DNA of 64,000 nt from Sulfitobacter faviae (GTDB taxonomy: Bacteria > Pseudomonadota > Alphaproteobacteria > Rhodobacterales > Rhodobacteraceae). Positions 26,481 to 37,056 of the stretch are shown piece after piece; within the stretch, counting starts at the first letter, position 1, and each line of letters starts with the position of its first letter. The stretch spans positions 2,790,001 to 2,854,000 of the forward strand of contig NZ_PGFQ01000001.1 in NCBI RefSeq assembly GCF_029870955.1, given 5' to 3'. A program made the translations under genes and the position numbers. Under the pieces are notes generated by a model. It ran no database searches. It was given only the letters and a program-made list of their open reading frames with translations, and was not told where the DNA came from.

Positions 26481-27607
26481 GATTTCACCAATGTTGCCGT
26501 TGCCATACAGGCGATGCCTTCGCCCCGCCCGGTAAAGCCGAGGCGCTCGCTCGTGGTGGCCTTGACTGATACGCGGTCGATCTCAATCCCCAGCATCTCG
26601 GCCATCGCGGCGCGCATCGGCTGCACATGAGGGCCGATCTTGGGGGTCTCGCAAATCAGCGTGCAATCGACATGGGTGAGGGTGAAGCCCATGTCGCGCG
26701 CCAGTTCCGCGGCATGACGCAGGAAGATATCGCTGCGCGCGCCTTTCCATTGTGGGTCGCTCGGCGGGAAATGCTGGCCGATGTCGCCGCGTGCAAGCGC
26801 GCCGTAGATGGCATCGGTCACCGTGTGCAGCGCCACATCGGCGTCGGAATGGCCGACCAGCCCGTTGGTATGTGGGATGTCGATGCCGCAGAGGGTCACG
26901 TGATCTCCGGGGCCGAAAGCGTGCACGTCAAATCCGTTGCCGGTGCGAATGTCCATGCGGGTCTCCAATATGCGGGCGGCGCGGGCGAAATCCTCGGGCC
27001 GGGTGATTTTCAGGTTATCGGCGCTGCCTTGGGTGATGGCAACGGTCAGGCCCGCCGCGCGGGCGACTTCGACGTCATCCGCCGCTTGGCCGTCATAAGC
27101 CGCATGCGCCGCACGGATCGCGGTGAGGTCAAAGCCCTGCGGTGTTTGCGCGGCGAAAAGGGCGCTGCGGTCTTGGGTGCCGGTGACGCGGCCTTCGTGC
27201 CCCTGCCAAAGCGCGTCACTCACCGGCAGCCCCGGCGCGGCGGCTTGATGGTGGTCGAGCGCGTCGATCACGCCTGAGATGATTTGGGCCGAAACGCAGG
27301 GCCGTGCCGCATCATGGATCAGCACCTTCCTCGCCCCCCGGATCGCCGCAAGCCCGCGTTGGACCGAGGCCGCGCGGTCCGCCCCGCCGGTGGTGACGGT
27401 GATGCCACCCGCCGTGAATGCCCCTGCATGATCCATGTCGTCCGCGTTCAGCACCAGCACGATCTCGGTGATCTGGGGCAGGGCGCGAAAGGCGGCGATC
27501 GTGTGGTCGATCACCCGCGCCCCCGCCAGCGCCTGCCATTGCTTCGGCTGCGGACCGCCGGCGCGGCTGCCGCGTCCTGCGGCAACGATCAGAGCTGCGA
27601 TACTCAT
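26477..27607 (-). CDS. ispDF: Bifunctional IspD/IspF, MEP isoprenoid pathway
   Basis: A 376-residue fusion that carries out two steps of the non-mevalonate pathway. Residues about 1-220 are IspD ([21 protein letters not shown] nucleotide-binding, [22 protein letters not shown]). Residues about 222-376 are IspF ([36 protein letters not shown], metal-binding D and H, and [14 protein letters not shown]). Fused IspDF is typical of alphaproteobacteria. The start at 27607 begins [11 protein letters not shown]. It leads an operon with pgpA and pncC, coupled by ATGA overlap. Confidence 0.96.
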   Translation of the reverse strand: MSIAALIVAAGRGSRAGGPQPKQWQALAGARVIDHTIAAFRALPQITEIVLVLNADDMDHAGAFTAGGITVTTGGADRAASVQRGLAAIRGARKVLIHDAARPCVSAQIISGVIDALDHHQAAAPGLPVSDALWQGHEGRVTGTQDRSALFAAQTPQGFDLTAIRAAHAAYDGQAADDVEVARAAGLTVAITQGSADNLKITRPEDFARAARILETRMDIRTGNGFDVHAFGPGDHVTLCGIDIPHTNGLVGHSDADVALHTVTDAIYGALARGDIGQHFPPSDPQWKGARSDIFLRHAAELARDMGFTLTHVDCTLICETPKIGPHVQPMRAAMAEMLGIEIDRVSVKATTSERLGFTGRGEGIACMATATLVKS

Positions 27608-27791
27608 TTGGGCAATCCGGAAAAGCTGGCGAACATGGCCCTGTCTAGGCAATGCGGCGGCGGGGTGCAATCTGGGGTGGCTGCCTAAAAAATGGGCAGT
27701 GCCTTGGCGCATAGCTGCTTTTCCGGGTAGTTTTATTGAGGTCACCCCGTGGCAGAGCTACACAGCAAGGGACCGCACAAGGATTAAGCAT

Positions 27792-28782
27792 GTGACCGCC
27801 GACCCCTGACATTCGACCCGCCGGTATTCCTCGCCCCGATGGCCGGGATCACCGATCTGCCCTATCGCAGCCTCGTGGCGCGATTCGGGGCCGGATTGGT
27901 CGTGTCCGAGATGGTCGCCAGTCAGGAGTTGCTCAGCCGCCGCCCCGGCACGCGGGAGAAAGCGGAACTGGGGCTCGATGTCATCGGCACCTCCGTTCAG
28001 CTTGCCGGGCGCGAGGCCGAACCGATGGCCGAAGCCGCCCGCATGGTCGAGGCGATGGGCGCGCGGATCATCGACATTAACATGGGCTGCCCGGCCAAGA
28101 AGGTTACGCAGGGCGCCTCCGGCTCGGCACTGATGAAGACCCCCGATCACGCACTGCGGCTGATCGAGGCGGTGGTCGGCGCGGTCAAGGTACCGGTGAC
28201 GCTGAAAACCCGGCTGGGCTGGGACGACAATATGCTCAACGCCGCCCCGATCGCCAAACGGGCCGAAGAGGTGGGCGTGCAGATGATCACCATCCACGGG
28301 CGCACGCGCTGTCAGTTCTACAAGGGCCGCGCCGATTGGGCCGCGATCCGGGCGGTGAAAGAGGCCGTGAATGTTCCGGTCATCGCCAATGGCGACATTA
28401 TTGGCAGTGACACGGCGCGCACGGCGCTGCGGCTGTCGGGGCGGACGGTGTGATGGTGGGCCGCGGTGCGCAAGGAAGGCCGTGGCTGCTGGCGCAGATC
28501 GCCCATGATCTGCATGGACGGCCCAAGCCGATGATCCCGCAAGGGCAGGCGATGGCCGAAATGGTGGCCGAACATTACGACGAGATGCTGCGTTTCTACG
28601 GCACCGATTTGGGGGCCAAGGTCGCGCGGAAACATCTGGGCTGGTATATGGATCACTGCGCCACCCCTGCCGATCTGCGCCGCGCGCTGCTCACGGCGCG
28701 CGAGGTGAAAACCACTTTCGATCTCATCGCGGAGGCCATGCAATATGACGCCGCCACCGCCCAACCCCGGGCCGCAGCATGA
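27792..28782 (+). CDS. dusB: tRNA-dihydrouridine synthase (nifR3/DusB; two frameshifts in the read sequence)
   Basis: A flavin enzyme that reduces uridine in tRNA. The body is clear: [33 protein letters not shown] with the active Cys, [12 protein letters not shown] and [13 protein letters not shown]. Two one-base gaps break it: a CCCC run at 27803-27806 (adding C gives [17 protein letters not shown] from a GTG start at 27792, preceded by AAGGA) and a GGGG run at 28438-28441 (gives [13 protein letters not shown]). The corrected protein has about 330 residues. Its stop overlaps ntrB (ATGA). This is the nifR3-ntrB-ntrC arrangement known from Rhodobacter. Confidence 0.92.
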
Positions 28783-29864
28783 GAAGCGAGACCCCGGAGC
28801 GGCAGGTTTGGACCTCTCTGCCGGTGCCTGCTTTCATCGTCGGTGCCGATGACCGGGTCGTCGATCTGAACCCCTCTGCCGAAGGCTTCCTCAATGCCTC
28901 CGCCCGCGCCACCATCGGCCAGTCGATCTGGCAGCTGATCGCGGTGGATCACCCGCTTGAGGCCGCATTCGCCCGTGCGCGGCTGCAAGGCACGCCGCTT
29001 TTCGTCAATGACGTGGATGTGGGCGCGATGCAGCGCGCGCCCTTGCAGTGCGGCTTGCAGATCGCCCCGCTGGTGGGCGGCGCAGGCGAGATGGTCTTGA
29101 TGATCACCCCGCGTGAATTGGCCGGGCGCATCACCCAAGATCACAGCGTGAAATCCGCCGCCAAATCCGCCATCGGCATGGCCGAGATGCTGGCCCATGA
29201 GATCAAGAACCCGCTCGCCGGGATCACCGGCGCGGCGCAGCTCTTGTCGATGAACCTGTCCAAGAATGATCTGGAACTGACCGATCTGATCGTCGCCGAA
29301 AGCCGCCGCATCGTGAAACTGCTGGAGCAGGTCGAACAATTCGGCAATCTGACCGCGCCCGAGCGCAAGCCCGTGAACCTGCATGACGTGTTGGACCGCG
29401 CCCGCCGATCGGCTCTGCTGGGCTTTGGCTCGCACATGAAAATCACCGAGGATTACGACCCCTCGCTGCCGCCCGCGCTTGGCGACAAGGACCAGCTTTT
29501 GCAGGTCTTGCTCAACCTCATTCGCAACGCGGCTGAGGCGGCGGGCGAGGCGGGGGGCACCATCCGGCTCCGCAGTTTCTATGAACATGGCTTCCAGCTG
29601 CGCCGTGCTGATGGGGATGGCCAGCCGTTGCCCCTCCAGATCGAAGTGATCGACGATGGCCCCGGCCTGCCGGATCATATCCGCGCCGATGTTTTCGATC
29701 CCTTCGTCTCGGGCCGGGAGAATGGCACCGGGCTGGGCCTCGCCTTGGTGAGCAAGATCATCTCAGACCATGGAGGCTGGATTTCCGTCAGTTCCGCCCC
29801 CGGTCGAACCGCATTCCGCATTTCGCTGCCGCGCGCAGGCGCCGCTGCCCTCAAGGAGAATTGA
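28779..29864 (+). CDS. ntrB: Nitrogen-sensing histidine kinase NtrB
   Basis: A 361-residue soluble kinase. An N-terminal PAS domain is at residues about 10-115. The H-box [20 protein letters not shown] carries the phospho-acceptor His140. The ATPase domain has [14 protein letters not shown] (N-box), [11 protein letters not shown] and [18 protein letters not shown] (G-boxes). NtrB phosphorylates NtrC when nitrogen is limiting and is held back by PII under excess. It overlaps dusB by 4 bases and is followed at once by ntrC, so it is part of one operon. No transmembrane segment, as expected. Confidence 0.95.
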   Translation: MRSETPERQVWTSLPVPAFIVGADDRVVDLNPSAEGFLNASARATIGQSIWQLIAVDHPLEAAFARARLQGTPLFVNDVDVGAMQRAPLQCGLQIAPLVGGAGEMVLMITPRELAGRITQDHSVKSAAKSAIGMAEMLAHEIKNPLAGITGAAQLLSMNLSKNDLELTDLIVAESRRIVKLLEQVEQFGNLTAPERKPVNLHDVLDRARRSALLGFGSHMKITEDYDPSLPPALGDKDQLLQVLLNLIRNAAEAAGEAGGTIRLRSFYEHGFQLRRADGDGQPLPLQIEVIDDGPGLPDHIRADVFDPFVSGRENGTGLGLALVSKIISDHGGWISVSSAPGRTAFRISLPRAGAAALKEN

Positions 29865-29865
29865 C

Positions 29866-31245
29866 ATGGATGGCACCATCCTCGTCGCCGATGACGACCG
29901 CACAATCCGCACCGTTCTGACCCAAGCGCTGACCCGCGCGGGCTGCAAGGTGCATGCCACGTCAAGCCTGACCACCCTGATGCGATGGGTCAGCGAGGGC
30001 AAGGGCGACGCGGTGATCTCTGACGTGGTCATGCCCGATGGCAACGGATTGGAAATGTTGCCGAAAATCGCGCAGGACCGGCCCGGCCTGCCGGTGATCG
30101 TGATCTCGGCGCAGAACACGATCATGACGGCGATCAAGGCGGCAGAGGCCGAAGCCTTTGACTATCTGCCCAAACCCTTCGACCTGCCGGACCTGATGAA
30201 ACGCACGGCGCGCGCCTTGGAGCAGCGCACGACGCTCAGCCGCAAAGCTGCCGCCGATGACAGTGCCGAGATCGACGCGGAGCGTGATGATCTGCCGATG
30301 ATTGGCCGCACCCCGGTGATGCAAGCGCTCTACCGCACCGTGGCGCGTGTGATGAACACGGACCTGCCGGTGCTGATTTGGGGCGAGAGCGGTTCGGGCA
30401 AGTCACTGATCGCGCGAGCTATTCACGACTTCTCTGATCGGCGCAGCCTGCCGTTCGTGACCGTGACGGACGCCGATCTTGCCGATATCGAAGGCCCCTC
30501 GCGGGTGCTGGCGCGGGTCGGCGGGGGCACTCTGATGATCGATGAGATCGCGGATTTCCCGCAGGATATTCAAGCCCGTCTGGTGCGGATGATGGACGCG
30601 CCGGGCGATGACGCGCCGCGCTTCATGGCCACCAGCCAAAGCGATCTGGATGCCGCGATGCAAGAGGGCAAGCTGCGCCGCGATCTCTATTACCGTCTGT
30701 CTGGGGCGACCCTCGAAGTGCCCGCCCTGCGAGATCGGGTCGAAGACATCCCGCTTTTGGCGGACCATTTTCTGGCCCGCGCCAATCCCGGCCCTGCTTC
30801 GCCGCGCAAGCTGTCGGACAAAGCTGCGCAGATTTTGCTGAAATTCCCATGGCCCGGTAATGTGCGCCAGTTGGAGCATGCGATGCGGCAACTCGCGCTC
30901 GCCAGCCAAGCGGCTGAGATTACGGCCAGCGAGGCTGAGCAACTGCTGGGGGCGCAAAGCGGTCCGGCACCGATGCAGACCGAGGCCGATACCGAACGGC
31001 TGGGCGCCTCGGTCGAGCGGCATTTGCAACGCTACTTTGATCTGCACGGCTCCATGCTGCCGCCGCCGGGTCTCTACGCGCGGATTCTGCGTGAGGTTGA
31101 GCTGCCGATGATCGAAATCGCCCTTGCCGCCACGGCGGGGAATCAGGCGAAATGTGCCGCTTTGCTGGGAATTAACCGAAATACTTTGCGCAAGAAGATC
31201 ACCGACCTCGATATTGAGGTGACACGGGGCCGCAAGATGATGTAA
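29866..31245 (+). CDS. ntrC: Nitrogen response regulator NtrC lacking the GAFTGA loop
   Basis: A 459-residue response regulator. Receiver Asp53 is in [11 protein letters not shown]. The AAA+ domain has Walker A GESGSGKS (residues 173-180) and Walker B GTLMIDEI (about 221-228). The C-terminal Fis-type HTH is in [20 protein letters not shown]. The sigma-54 contact loop GAFTGA is absent: the region between the Walker motifs (about 200-220) reads [19 protein letters not shown]. Rhodobacter capsulatus NtrC has the same loss and activates the housekeeping polymerase, so this protein probably works without sigma-54. It has AAGGAGAA before the ATG at 29866. Confidence 0.94.
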   Translation: MDGTILVADDDRTIRTVLTQALTRAGCKVHATSSLTTLMRWVSEGKGDAVISDVVMPDGNGLEMLPKIAQDRPGLPVIVISAQNTIMTAIKAAEAEAFDYLPKPFDLPDLMKRTARALEQRTTLSRKAAADDSAEIDAERDDLPMIGRTPVMQALYRTVARVMNTDLPVLIWGESGSGKSLIARAIHDFSDRRSLPFVTVTDADLADIEGPSRVLARVGGGTLMIDEIADFPQDIQARLVRMMDAPGDDAPRFMATSQSDLDAAMQEGKLRRDLYYRLSGATLEVPALRDRVEDIPLLADHFLARANPGPASPRKLSDKAAQILLKFPWPGNVRQLEHAMRQLALASQAAEITASEAEQLLGAQSGPAPMQTEADTERLGASVERHLQRYFDLHGSMLPPPGLYARILREVELPMIEIALAATAGNQAKCAALLGINRNTLRKKITDLDIEVTRGRKMM

Positions 31246-31340
31246 AAGAGCCACATAACAGTGGCCATCGGGGAACTCCCCCGTTCAGGACCACATAATA
31301 TGGCGGTTGATGCAGCGATGCATCACAACATCGGTGAGGT

Positions 31341-33594
31341 ATGCGGGTGGCAACCCGGTCACGCAGGTTCAAGCTCGAGCGGTTGGGGCGTCTCAGGCGG
31401 GTCAAGCGGCTGCGCAATTGGTCCACCTTCGGGCTGGTGGTGCTGGGGCCGGTCTTGGCGCTGGCGACCTATCTGGCGCTCGGGCCGCTAGGGCAGGGGG
31501 CGGATACGCTCAACCTGCGGCTCATTCTCTTGTCCGACCTCGTCTATGTGCTGCTGGTGGCGGCGCTGGTGCTGATCCAAGTCGGGCGGCTGATCTCGGC
31601 ACGGCGCGCCAAATCGGCGGGGTCGCGGTTGCACCTGCGGCTGACGGGGGTCTTTGCGCTGATGGCGCTGATCCCGACGGTCACGGTGGCGATTTTCGCG
31701 GGGCTCACGGTGAATGTCGGGCTCGAAGGCTGGTTTTCCGACCGGGTCAGCGGCGTGGTCGGCTCGTCTCTGGCAGCGGCGGAGGCTTACGAGGCCGAGC
31801 AGCGCGAGGCGCTGATCTTGGACGCGCAGACCCTTGCCCGCAGCATCGACAGCGCCCGCGCACAGGGCATCAACCTGAGCGACAGTGAGCTTTTGGGCGA
31901 GGGCCAGCGGCAAATCCAACGGGGCCTGCGCGAAGCCTTTCTGATCGACAGCACCGCGCAGATCCGGGCGCGGGGGATCGGTCCTATCTCTTTGATTTTG
32001 AGGCCCCACCGAGGCGCAGCTGGAAACCGCCAGCGAAGAGGGGCTTTTGGTCATCGAGGACTGGCCCAACAATGAATTCCGCGCGCTGGTGCCGATGGAC
32101 GCCTATGTCGATCGTTTCCTCTATGTCTCCCGCGCGGTAGATGGTGAGATTCTGGCGCTGCTGGATGAAACCAAGGAAACGGTGCGCCTCTACCAACAGC
32201 TTGAATCCGAACGCGGGCGGCTGCTGTTTGAATTCGCCCTTGTTTATCTGGGCTTTGCGGTAATCCTCATTTTGGCCGCCGTTTGGCTGGGCCTGTGGTT
32301 TGCCGAGCGGCTTTCCGGCCCGGTTGGGCGGCTCACGGGGGCCGCGCAGCAGGTGGGCGCGGGCGATTTGAACGTGCAGGTCCGCGAAGAAGAAGGCGAT
32401 GACGAGATCGCCATGCTGGGCCGTTACTTCAACCAGATGACCCGGCAGTTGAAGGGCCAGCGCGAGACGCTGTTGGAGAATACCGACCAGATCGAACGCC
32501 GCCGCCGCCTCTTCGATTCCGTGCTAAGCTCGGTGACCTCGGGCGTGGTGGGGCTCGATCCCGAGGGGCGCGTGACCTTCGTGAACCGCTCGGCCATGCG
32601 GCTGCTGGATTGGTCCGAAGATCAGCAAAGCCTGCCCCTGACCCTTGCGGTGCCGGAGTTCGGGCCGCTGTTCGAAACGGTCAAGGCCGCCTCGGATGAG
32701 GTGGCGCAGGCCGAGGTCAAGGTCTCGCGCCAAGGGGCGATGGAGAACCTCTTGGTCCGCATGGCGACCCGCCGGTCCAAGGATGGCGATCTTGAGGGCT
32801 ATGTGGTGGCCTTTGACGATGTGACCGATCTGGTGTCGGCGCAGCGTATGGCCGCATGGGGTGATGTGGCCCGCCGCATCGCGCATGAGATCAAGAACCC
32901 GCTGACGCCCATCCAGCTGAGTGCCGAGCGCATTCGCCGCAAGTTCGGCCCCAAGATGGCCGAAGGCGATGACGACGCGCTGGAGCAGATGACCGGCGTG
33001 ATCATTCGCCAGACAGGTGACCTGCGGCGAATCGTCGACGAGTTCTCGAAATTCGCGCGGATGCCCGAGCCGGAAACCAGCCGTCAGGACATCCGGCAGT
33101 TGCTGCGCGACGCGGTGCTGCTTCAGCAAAGCCGGCAGGAAGAGGTGGCGATCAAACTCGACCTGCCCGCAGAGCCGGTGATGGCCAATATCGACGGCAC
33201 GATGATTTCGCAGGCGCTGACCAATCTGATCAAGAACGCAGGCGAAGCCATTGAAAGCCTGAAGAAAGAAGGCGCGCCTGAAGGGCATGCACCGCAGATC
33301 CGCGTGACGCTCACGCCCGAGAACCGGCTCTTGCGGCTGACCATCGCCGACAATGGCATTGGCCTGCCCGAAGACCGCGCCCGGCTGTTCGAGCCCTATG
33401 TGACCACGCGCAGCGAAGGCACGGGGCTGGGCCTGCCGATCGTCAAAAAGATTATCGAGGAACACGGCGGCAGCCTGACGCTCGAAACCGCGCCCGCATT
33501 TGACGGGCAAGACCATCACGGTGCCATGGCAGTCATTTCGCTGCCCTTGGCCATCGACGCAACGACAGACCAAGGGGATAAGGCAGATGAGTGA
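31341..33594 (+). CDS. ntrY: Membrane histidine kinase NtrY (two frameshifts in the read sequence)
   Basis: A sensor kinase with several N-terminal transmembrane helices (for example NWSTFGLVVLGPVLALATYLAL and LVYVLLVAALVLIQVGRL), a periplasmic part, another helix (LVYLGFAVILILAAVWLGLWF), then HAMP (ERLSGPVGRLTGAAQQVG), PAS, H-box [29 protein letters not shown] and HATPase. It is split around 31972-31976 (GGGGG) and 32004-32007 (CCCC). Adding one base at each gives GDRSYLFDFEAPTEAQLET in frame and about 751 residues, the usual length. It partners with NtrX, whose start overlaps its end. Both breaks look like sequencing errors. Confidence 0.92.
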
Positions 33595-34999
33595 CATTCT
33601 GATTGTAGACGACGAACGCGACATCCGTGAGTTGATCTCGGATATCCTTGAGGATGAAGGTTTCGCCACGCGCTTGGCCAGCAATTCGGATGAGACGATG
33701 GCCGAAATCAACACCGAGGCACCGGCCCTGATCATCCTCGACATCTGGTTGAAAGACAGCCGCATGGACGGGATCGACATCCTCAAGACGGTCAAACGCG
33801 ACAACCCGGATGTGCCGGTGGTGATCATTTCGGGCCATGGCAATATCGAGATTGCCGTGGCAGCGATCAAACAGGGCGCTTACGATTTTATCGAAAAGCC
33901 GTTCAACATCGATCAGTTGCTGGTGGTGATCCGCCGCGCGATGGAAACCTCGCGCCTGCGCCGGGAGAACCAGAACCTCAAGCGCCGCGATGTGGCAACC
34001 TCCGAGATGATCGGCACCTCCGCCCCCTATCGGGCTTTGCTGGGCCAGCTTGACAAGGTGACCAAATCCAATGGCCGCGTGATGCTGACTGGCCCCGCCG
34101 GATCGGGCAAGGAAGTGGCTGCCCGCTATATCCACGCCCATTCCGCCCGCGCCGCCGCACCCTTTGTCACCGTCAACTGCGCCGGGGTGGCGCCCGACCG
34201 GATGGAAGAGGTGCTCTTTGGTCGCGAGACGCCTGATCGCGGGGTCGAGCCGGGGTTGCTAGAGCAAGCCCACGGCGGGGTGATCTATTTCGATGAGGTC
34301 GCCGACATGCCGCTTGGCACCCAGTCCAAAATCCTGCGGGTGCTGGTCGATCAACAGTTCACCCGCGTTGGCGGGACCGACAAGGTCCGCGTCGATCTGC
34401 GGGTGATTTCCTCAACGAACCGCGATCTGGATCAGGCGATCAAGGCAGATACCTTCCGGCAGGAACTCTATCACCGTCTCAACGTCGTGCCGATCGCCGT
34501 GCCCTCGCTTGAAGAGCGCCGCGAGGATATCCCGCTGCTGGCCGAACATTTCATCGCCGAATTCAACGCCTCTCAAGGGCTGCCGCAGCGTGCGTTGACC
34601 GAAGACGCCGTGGCGCTCATGCAGACGATGGTTTGGCCCGGCAACGTGCGCCAGCTCAAAAACCTTGTCGAACGGGTGCTGATCCTTGGCGACGGCACCG
34701 GCCCGATCGAAGCGCGGGAACTGCCGGGCGAAGAAGAGAATGGCGGCGATGAGGGGCGCGTGGTGCTCTCAGGCGCCTTGGCGACGTTGCCGCTGCGCGA
34801 AGCGCGCGAGGCGTTCGAGCGGGAATATCTGCTGACCCAGATCAACCGTTTCGGCGGCAACATCAGCCGCACCGCGAATTTCGTGGGGATGGAGCGCAGC
34901 GCCCTGCACCGCAAGCTGAAATCGCTTGGCGTGGTAACCTCGGCCAAAGCGGGCGTGCGTGTGGCCCATGTGGACGAGGAAGTCGAAGCGGCGGGGTAA
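33587..34999 (+). CDS. ntrX: Response regulator NtrX
   Basis: A 470-residue response regulator paired with NtrY. Receiver Asp52 lies in IILDIWLKDSRMDGI, with the conserved Lys in AYDFIEKPFNIDQLL. The AAA+ domain contains GPAGSGKE (Walker A) and GGVIYFDEVADM (Walker B). It also lacks GAFTGA: the site reads EEVLFGRETPDRGVEPG. The C-terminal HTH is in NRFGGNISRTANFVGMERSALHRKLKSLG. NtrX in alphaproteobacteria affects nitrogen, redox and envelope genes and often acts without sigma-54. The start at 33587 has AAGGGGATAAGG before it and overlaps ntrY by 8 bases. Confidence 0.94.
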   Translation: MSDILIVDDERDIRELISDILEDEGFATRLASNSDETMAEINTEAPALIILDIWLKDSRMDGIDILKTVKRDNPDVPVVIISGHGNIEIAVAAIKQGAYDFIEKPFNIDQLLVVIRRAMETSRLRRENQNLKRRDVATSEMIGTSAPYRALLGQLDKVTKSNGRVMLTGPAGSGKEVAARYIHAHSARAAAPFVTVNCAGVAPDRMEEVLFGRETPDRGVEPGLLEQAHGGVIYFDEVADMPLGTQSKILRVLVDQQFTRVGGTDKVRVDLRVISSTNRDLDQAIKADTFRQELYHRLNVVPIAVPSLEERREDIPLLAEHFIAEFNASQGLPQRALTEDAVALMQTMVWPGNVRQLKNLVERVLILGDGTGPIEARELPGEEENGGDEGRVVLSGALATLPLREAREAFEREYLLTQINRFGGNISRTANFVGMERSALHRKLKSLGVVTSAKAGVRVAHVDEEVEAAG

Positions 35000-35010
35000 G
35001 CGCCGCCGGT

Positions 35011-35038
35011 CGCGCGCGCGGGCTGCCCCGCGCGCGCG
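35011..35038. other. Perfect alternating CG hairpin
   Basis: A 12-bp stem, cgcgcgcgcggg with cccgcgcgcgcg, and a ctgc loop lie between the convergent ntrX and lipoprotein genes. There is no T-run, so intrinsic termination is doubtful. The alternating CG composition can adopt Z-DNA. Confidence 0.6.
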
Positions 35039-35042
35039 TGCG

Positions 35043-35537
35043 TCACCCTTGCGTGACGATCTGGAACGACCCATCGCTGTTGCGGATCACGCAGGATTTG
35101 GGGTTGAGCGCGGGCAGCGTGGTCGTCGCGCGTGTCGGTGCGGCGCGGGCCACATTGCGGGGGCAGGCGGGGATCGACACGGGCGCGAAACCTTTGTCGG
35201 CCATACATTGCGCCTCGACCCGGTTGCGCAGGTCTTCGTTCGGGTCAAAGGTCACCAATTCCCCGGGCACGTAAAAACCGCCCCGCGTGGTGCAATTGTT
35301 GTCGGCATCGCAGTGGCGCCGCGCGGGTATATAGCGTGGCGGTTCGCGGCGGATCTGCGTCGAGATTGGCACATCGCGCAGGGCCTGAACCTCGCAAGCG
35401 GTGGTGGCGCGGTTGACCTGCGCGACACTCGCGCCCGGTTTGTAATAGGTGTTGAGCGGCGCACAGGCCGCCGCCGCCAAGCCGACAAAGGTCAAGGCGA
35501 AAGCGGCGCGGGAGGGGCGAGGGGATATCGGTTTCAT
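35043..35537 (-). CDS. Putative small lipoprotein
   Basis: A 164-residue exported protein. The N-terminus has a basic start (MKPISPRPSR), a hydrophobic stretch and LAAAAC, a permissive lipobox, with Cys25 as the lipid-bearing residue. The mature part has several cysteines, as in ACEVQALRDVPIST, RRHCDADNNC, QCMADKGF and PACPRN, which may form disulfides. It ends CVIRNSDGSFQIVTQG. The pattern resembles conserved roseobacter lipoproteins of unknown function. It is convergent with ntrX and divergent from trkA. No function can be assigned. Confidence 0.7.
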   Translation of the reverse strand: MKPISPRPSRAAFALTFVGLAAAACAPLNTYYKPGASVAQVNRATTACEVQALRDVPISTQIRREPPRYIPARRHCDADNNCTTRGGFYVPGELVTFDPNEDLRNRVEAQCMADKGFAPVSIPACPRNVARAAPTRATTTLPALNPKSCVIRNSDGSFQIVTQG

Positions 35538-35663
35538 GGCCCCATCATGCCGCCGTTGCGGGGCAAAGACAATTGATTTGACCCTTGCCAACCCATCTGT
35601 CATGCCCTCTAACCGACCCAAGACAACCCTCACACGATCTTTGCTCAGGGTAAGGAAGCCTTC

Positions 35664-37040
35664 ATGAAAATCATCATTTGCGGCGCAGGGCAGGTGGGTT
35701 GGCAGATTGCCCGTCACCTCAGCGGAGAGCGCAACGATGTGACCGTGGTCGACAGCAATGCCGAATTGATCCGCCGCGCCACCGATACGCTGGATGTGCA
35801 GGGCATCGCCGGTTTCGCGAGCTACCCTGACGTGCTGGACCGTGCAGGCGCGCGCGACGCCGAGATGATCATCGCCGCGACCCATTCCGATGAGGTCAAT
35901 ATGGTGACCTGTCAGGTGGCGCATTCGGTCTTTGGCATCAACCGCAAGATCGCGCGGCTGCGCAGCCAATCCTATCTCGATGCGATCTACTCCGACCTCT
36001 ACCGCCGCGATCACATGCCGATCGACGTGGTGATCTCGCCCGAGAAGGAGGTCGCCACCGCAGCGCTCCAGCGGCTCAGTGCACCCGCCGCTTTCGACAC
36101 CGAGATTTTCATGGAGGGGCAGGCGCAGCTTCTGGGGATTTCGATCGACAGTGATTGTCCTGTGGTGAACACACCGTTGCGGCAGCTGACCGATCTCTTC
36201 TCGACCCTGCGCGCCGTGGTCGTGGGCGTGCGCCGCGACGGCACGCTTTTCGCGCCCGAGGCGAAGGACCAGCTTTTCGTCGGAGATGATTGCTATGTCT
36301 TTTCGCATCACGACGACATCGCCCGCACGATGGAGATTTTCGGCAAGCAAACCACCAAGCAAGAGCGTGTCGTGCTCGTGGGCGGCGGCAATGTCGGCCT
36401 GACCGTGGCGCAGCATCTGGAAAGCGGGCCTCTGCGCGTGCGCACCAAGATGATCGAGAAGAACCGCAAATGCGCCGAGCGTGCCGCCGAAGGGTTGGAA
36501 CGGACAATCGTGCTCAATGGCGACGGGCTGGATGCGGCGCTGCTGGCCGAGGCGGGCATCAGCCGCGCCGATGCGATGCTGGCGGTGACCGACGACGATA
36601 AGACCAACATGCTGTCATGCGTCCGCGCCAAAGCCGAGGGCTGCCCCTATGTGATCGCGCTGATCAACGATCCCACGCTGGTGCCGCTGATGACCCACCT
36701 TGGAATCGACGCCTATATCAACCCGCGCGCCACGACCGTAAGTTCGATCCTGCGTCACATCCGCCATGGCAGGGTGCGGGCGGTCTATTCCATCGGCGAT
36801 GCCGAGGCCGAGGTGATTGAGGCCGAAGTGCTGTCGACCTCGCCCCTTGCAGGTAAGAAAGTCTCGGAAATCGACTTCCCCGAAGGCGTTTTGATCGGCA
36901 TGCTGCGCAAAGAAGGCAAGGTCATTCGCCCCTTAGGCAGCACGCGGATCGACGAAGGCGATGTGGTCGCCCTCTTTGCTCTGGCCGAGGATGTGCCGCG
37001 GGTCGAACAGCTTTTGCAGGTCTCGATCGACTTTTTCTAA
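35664..37040 (+). CDS. trkA: Trk potassium uptake regulator TrkA
   Basis: A 458-residue peripheral membrane protein that gates the Trk/Ktr potassium channel. It has two RCK_N Rossmann units, MKIIICGAGQVGWQIARHLS at the start and VVLVGGGNVGLTVAQHLES at residues about 233-251, each with an RCK_C-type domain behind. Conserved HSVFGINRKIARLRSQSYLD and INPRATTVSSILRHIR are standard. It is followed by trkH after a short gap with an AGGAG site, so the two are co-transcribed. Its placement after ntrYX is common in this lineage. Confidence 0.95.
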   Translation: MKIIICGAGQVGWQIARHLSGERNDVTVVDSNAELIRRATDTLDVQGIAGFASYPDVLDRAGARDAEMIIAATHSDEVNMVTCQVAHSVFGINRKIARLRSQSYLDAIYSDLYRRDHMPIDVVISPEKEVATAALQRLSAPAAFDTEIFMEGQAQLLGISIDSDCPVVNTPLRQLTDLFSTLRAVVVGVRRDGTLFAPEAKDQLFVGDDCYVFSHHDDIARTMEIFGKQTTKQERVVLVGGGNVGLTVAQHLESGPLRVRTKMIEKNRKCAERAAEGLERTIVLNGDGLDAALLAEAGISRADAMLAVTDDDKTNMLSCVRAKAEGCPYVIALINDPTLVPLMTHLGIDAYINPRATTVSSILRHIRHGRVRAVYSIGDAEAEVIEAEVLSTSPLAGKKVSEIDFPEGVLIGMLRKEGKVIRPLGSTRIDEGDVVALFALAEDVPRVEQLLQVSIDFF

Positions 37041-37056
37041 GCGCAGGAGCGCCTTT

